A DNA stretch of 64,000 nucleotides from Carpediemonas membranifera (Eukaryota > Fornicata). Within the stretch, counting starts at the first letter, position 1. The number at the start of each line of letters is the position of its first letter. A program made the translations under genes and the position numbers. Shown here piece by piece: positions 60,925-64,000 of the stretch. The notes below the pieces were generated by a model. It was given only the letters and a program-made list of their open reading frames with translations, had not been told where the DNA came from and made no database searches. The stretch is from NCBI GenBank assembly GCA_019828565.1, contig JAHDYR010000032.1, positions 1-64,000 of the forward strand, read 5' to 3'.

Positions 60925-61549
60925 ATGGCAAGAAACGCGGAAAAGGCGCGGAATGTGCTCAATAGATGGGTTGCAATGCAGCATTCTGATGCACTTGGGA
61001 CGGGAGGAGCAGTTCTTCGTCCCAAACACTCTTCTGATTGCCACAGTGCAGCTGCTGCCGAGAAGTGGCGCAACGAAGTCCTTAATGACCTACACATGAA
61101 GATCAGAGCCATTGATAACGGTTTGTATCCCTTCACCCTATTCCTCACCCAGTTAACCTTGGCGAGCATCGTGCCCGCGAGCTCAACGATGAAATCAACC
61201 GCCTCGTCCGCGAACGCCACGTGTTGGAGATGCGATGCCTCGAGCTCGGTGGCCCAGACTTCCGCCGGGCCCACACGGTCGTCGATGATGCCATGCCGCT
61301 CGGAACGAAGGGGGTTGCCAGTACTATGGCCGCGCAAAGGACCTGCCCGGCGTTAAGGAGATGTTCCAACCCCTTGGTATGTTTACATGACTTATGAGAT
61401 TCTTATTTTGTGGAGCAACAGAAGAAAATGAGGACGCGCGACGATTTGGCCAAGATCGCCGGGCCGAGTACTTCGGCATGTTGTTCGAGGACGAAGCGGT
61501 GCTGGCAGCGGAGAAGGCAGCAGAGATGCAGGCGCGCGGACTTGTGTAA
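60925..61549 (+). CDS. ISY1: Pre-mRNA-splicing factor ISY1, two introns and one frame break
   Basis: ISY1 is a component of the NineTeen complex of the spliceosome. The N-terminus MARNAEKARNVLNRWVAM, the block AEKWRNEVLNDLHMKI, the RARELNDEINRLVRER motif, ELGGPDF, QYYGRAKDLPGVKEMF and the C-terminal EYFGMLFEDEAVLAAE match the family in order. Intron 1 is 61121-61152 (32 nt, GTTTGT...ACCCAG). Intron 2 is 61377-61415 (39 nt, GTATGT...TGGAG), or 6 nt longer. The frame is broken at the G5 run 61310-61314, between ELGGPDF and QYYGRAKDL. As ISY1 is normally single-copy and conserved, a base error is likelier than loss. It starts 82 bp after the E1 end. Confidence 0.9.
61121..61152 (+). other. 32-nt spliceosomal intron in ISY1
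   Basis: GTTTGT donor and ACCCAG acceptor. Removal joins AIDN with NLGEHRARELNDEI, the conserved helix. Confidence 0.8.
61377..61415 (+). other. 39-nt spliceosomal intron in ISY1
   Basis: GTATGT donor, GACTTAT branch-like motif, GTGGAG or (6 nt later) CAACAG acceptor. Both acceptors keep the frame. Confidence 0.7.
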
Positions 61550-61720
61550 CAGTGTTCAGCATGGCTCTCTCTTCACCACTCTCTTCATCACGGGACCATT
61601 GTTGCCGGCAGTAACATGCCATGCTGGAACTGTGCCGGGCTTGATGGTCTGTGCGGTAGTATGAGACGTATGTCGTAGGCCCCAACGTTCTCGCAGACTA
61701 CATGGCATGATATGTATACG

Positions 61721-61727
61721 TATAAAG
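61721..61727 (+). promoter_or_regulatory. TATA-like box
   Basis: TATAAAG 36 bp before the Rpn8 ATG. Confidence 0.5.
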
Positions 61728-61763
61728 CGCGTCATCTCTACGACAACCACGATCAATATTACG

Positions 61764-62706
61764 ATGGAGGTCTCTGTGCACCCTATTGTGCTTCTATCCA
61801 TTGTAGATCACTATAACAGAATAGCTAGTCAGACGAATAAGCGCGTTGTAGGCGCCCTTCTCGGAGAAAAGGTCGGGAACAAGCTGGAGGTCACCAATTG
61901 CTATGCTAGTACGTTCCCATGCACTTATCCATCACGCAGTCCCCTATGACGAGGACCCCGAGGACAACCAGATCTGGTTCCTCGACGACCTCTTCCACCG
62001 GGAGATGCTGCAGCTCTTCCACCGCGTATCGTCCCGCGAGCACTTCATCGGGTGGTACAGCACGGGCAGCTCGCTCTTGGGACATGATATGCGCATCCAT
62101 GACCTCTTCACGCACGATGCGAGCGACCCCCTCTACCTCCTGGTCGACATCCAGAGCGGCTCGCCGTTCCTGCCCCTCTCGGCCTACGTCTGCCGCAACA
62201 ACGACGGTGAGAAGGTGTTCAAGCACGTCAACTACAACATAGGCTACCTCGAGGCCGAGGCCATCGGCGTGGAGCATCTTCTGCGAGACATCCTCCAGTT
62301 CAAGCACCTTCCCATGGCCGCACAGGTCGAGAAGAAGGTGTCCGCACTCGCCGCGTTCAAGCGGTGCATGCATGAGGTGCTGGAATACATGAATCTCGTC
62401 GTGGAGGGCAAGCTGCCACTCAATCAACAGATTAACATGTTGATCCAGGAGATCTTCTGCATCCTGCCCAACAGCGAGGATAAGCAGCTCATCGCAGCCG
62501 TGAACGAGCGGATGAATGACTTCTACCTCTCGCTCTTCATCTCGTCGCTCGTGAGATCAGTCACCGCGTGCCACCGTTTGATTGACAATTTGATCGAATA
62601 TCACGAGGACGGCAAGGTCATTGAGCACGAGAAGCCCAAGGCCGTCGTCCTGGCGGAGGGCGAGGGCGAGGTGCCCCACGTGGGAACGACGGCGGAGAGC
62701 GCCTGA
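61764..62706 (+). CDS. RPN8: 26S proteasome lid subunit Rpn8 (PSMD7), one intron
   Basis: MPN-domain subunit that pairs with the deubiquitinase Rpn11. Exon 1 (61764-61908) codes [39 protein letters not shown] 31-nt intron at 61909-61939 (GTACGT donor, CACTTAT branch-like motif, ACGCAG end) joins it to [17 protein letters not shown]. Later features are the WYSTGSSL segment, GVEHLLRDI, and [20 protein letters not shown], typical of Rpn8. The JAMM metal ligands are absent, as expected for Rpn8 (inactive MPN). The spliced product is 303 aa, close to the family length. The short acidic/basic tail of metazoan Rpn8 is reduced. Confidence 0.95.
61909..61939 (+). other. 31-nt spliceosomal intron in Rpn8
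   Basis: GTACGT donor and ACGCAG acceptor; its removal is required to restore the conserved CYA-IPYDED junction. Confidence 0.9.
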
Positions 62707-62984
62707 TGAGTGCTGGATGAATGTAAATTGATCCTGCTAGCACTGGAACTCCGCTTGTAACCGTATCTTCGTGTTCAGATGACCTGGAAAATAATTTTGA
62801 GACCGGTGACTGTGAGGAGTCGACTCCGGCAAGGAGGGTGTCTTGGGCAGTCATGGTCCGCGTGCGACGGCCCAAAGCCTGTGTACTGGGAAGCGAGGGG
62901 GACTATCACGGCGGCGATTCCCACCACTACTGGGGTGTCAACTGTGGCGGGTTTGCCCGGACAACGGACGGAGCACGTATTTGA

Positions 62985-64000
62985 ATGAGCGATGACGGCC
63001 AAACATGCCCGGCATGCCAGAATAAGCTTGAGAAACCAATGATACTGACTTGCGGACATGTATTCTGCAAGCGATGTCTCCGCGCGGCAATGCGTCGTGT
63101 TTCGGGTGATTCCTCCGTCCCCAAATGCCCGCTGTGCAGGACACCCATCACAATCAAGCCCATTCCCATCGACGGCTTCGTAGACAAGGTTCTAGCTGCC
63201 GCTGTGCCGCCCAAGCCCGAGCCCGAGCCTGAGGCTCGCTCGAGAACGGCTTCCCTGGATGTGATCGAGCTAGACCTCGAGGACCTTCTTAGACCGCCAG
63301 TCCGCCCGAAGGAGTCCAAGCATCGTGTGCCCGAGAAGCACATTGGCGCAGTGGGTGGCACGCTCGACACGATGACGGCATGGAAGGCGCGGCTGGACCG
63401 GCATGGAATCAAGATGAGCTGGATCACACCAACAGGCAAGGACGCTGCCCAGCGCGCCCATGTACGTGCGTTCTTTGGGCACTACCGAGACCTGCACAAC
63501 GCGGAGATCGACGCGTGTGAACACGCGGCCAGGACACCTATTCGGACGCTCGTGCGGCAGGCATGGTCAAAGACGGTCAACGGGGGCCGCCAGACGACGT
63601 GGAAGTCGAACCCCCAGTCCCCCGAGGCCGCTACGTCTGCAGCAGCGTCTGCTGCGGTCACACCCGCCGCACAGCCTGCACGCCATGACATGGCACTGAG
63701 CGAGGGCACAGCGCCCCTAACCGCGGATGACCTGGGGGCGTACGGCCGGCTCGCCCGCCGTGCACTGCGGCGCCAGACCGAAGCAAGGATCCGATCAGAG
63801 ATGCGGACCGGATTTGACCGACTCCTCGCAAGTCAGGCGGATGCCGGCATGTGTGCCGCGTGTGTCAGCCGTCTGCGGGATCTGGTGTCGAACGGCGGGA
63901 TCCTCGACCGCGCGGTGAAGGCGGCCACGGCCGTTGGTGACTTCGCCCAGCACGAGGCGAGCCAGCGGGCTGACGAAGAGACTCGGGACAGGGCAGTCGA
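62985..64000 (+). CDS. RING-finger protein, C-terminally incomplete at window edge
   Basis: ATG at 62985 (MSDDGQTCPACQNKLEK). A C3HC4 RING: CPAC, CGHVFCKRC, and CPLC, with the usual spacings, within the first 50 residues, so probably an E3 ubiquitin ligase. A Pro/Glu-rich linker (PPKPEPEPEARS) follows, then about 250 residues without a recognised domain but with repeated basic helices (AWKARLDRHGIKMSW, LARRALRRQTEARIR) and another Cys pair (CAAC). No stop occurs before the end of the window. It follows Rpn8 by about 280 bp on the same strand. Confidence 0.75.
   Translation, partial: MSDDGQTCPACQNKLEKPMILTCGHVFCKRCLRAAMRRVSGDSSVPKCPLCRTPITIKPIPIDGFVDKVLAAAVPPKPEPEPEARSRTASLDVIELDLEDLLRPPVRPKESKHRVPEKHIGAVGGTLDTMTAWKARLDRHGIKMSWITPTGKDAAQRAHVRAFFGHYRDLHNAEIDACEHAARTPIRTLVRQAWSKTVNGGRQTTWKSNPQSPEAATSAAASAAVTPAAQPARHDMALSEGTAPLTADDLGAYGRLARRALRRQTEARIRSEMRTGFDRLLASQADAGMCAACVSRLRDLVSNGGILDRAVKAATAVGDFAQHEASQRADEETRDRAV

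Overview
This is a eukaryotic window, probably from a free-living flagellate-type protist. A metamonad related to Carpediemonas is my guess, made from the style of the genome rather than from a marker gene. The eukaryotic evidence is direct: two proteasome lid/base subunits (Rpn1, Rpn8), a CNOT2-like CCR4-NOT subunit, the splicing factor ISY1, and very short spliceosomal introns (28-39 nt in the best cases). Genes are densely packed, mostly on the + strand, often with a TATAAA-like box 35-60 bp before the ATG.

Roughly 45 of the 64 kb is retroelements and other repeats. From left to right: (1) 1-5390, a pol fragment fused to a 3'-truncated Ty3/gypsy chromovirus (family A, minus strand). (2) 5391-5741, remnants of another element. 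(3) 5742-18434, a host gene on the minus strand ending in a SET domain, split by a 10.5-kb tandem duplication whose two units each carry a complete chromovirus (C1, C2) inside a non-coding repeat R. (4) 18.5-31.1 kb, host genes on the + strand (PQ-loop protein, CNOT2, CDF-like membrane protein, Rpn1, Rolling-stone-like protein, TMEM53-like protein and small unknowns). (5) about 31.4-60.86 kb, a nested stack: an RLE-type non-LTR retroelement (E1) is interrupted twice by chromovirus family D (D1 plus strand, D2 minus strand); D1 is itself interrupted in gag by chromovirus B and in pol by an 8.7-kb terminal-inverted-repeat element (G), which contains a further 4-kb inverted-repeat unit (H). Target-site duplications and the intact D2 copy fix the order of events. 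(6) 60.9-64 kb, host genes ISY1, Rpn8 and a RING protein.

The most unusual biology is in the LTR elements. Families A and B carry an extra gene on the opposite strand, tail-to-tail with pol and inside the element (B: 37132-38253 between two identical 102-bp LTRs). All four families (A, B, C, D) have tiny LTRs (84-108 bp), leaders of only 15-22 nt, and a perfect 10-12 bp palindrome at the expected primer-binding site in place of a tRNA 3'-end complement. Three LTR families share an identical hairpin core, CGACAC-N4-GTGTCG. The TIR element G has no transposase I recognise but carries a long acidic protein with a possible OTU-like cysteine protease domain.

Nearly every frame break that can be compared with a sister copy is a +1 insertion in a homopolymer, and the single-copy ISY1 gene is broken the same way. 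Residual assembly error is therefore a serious alternative to real gene decay, and entries say where this matters.
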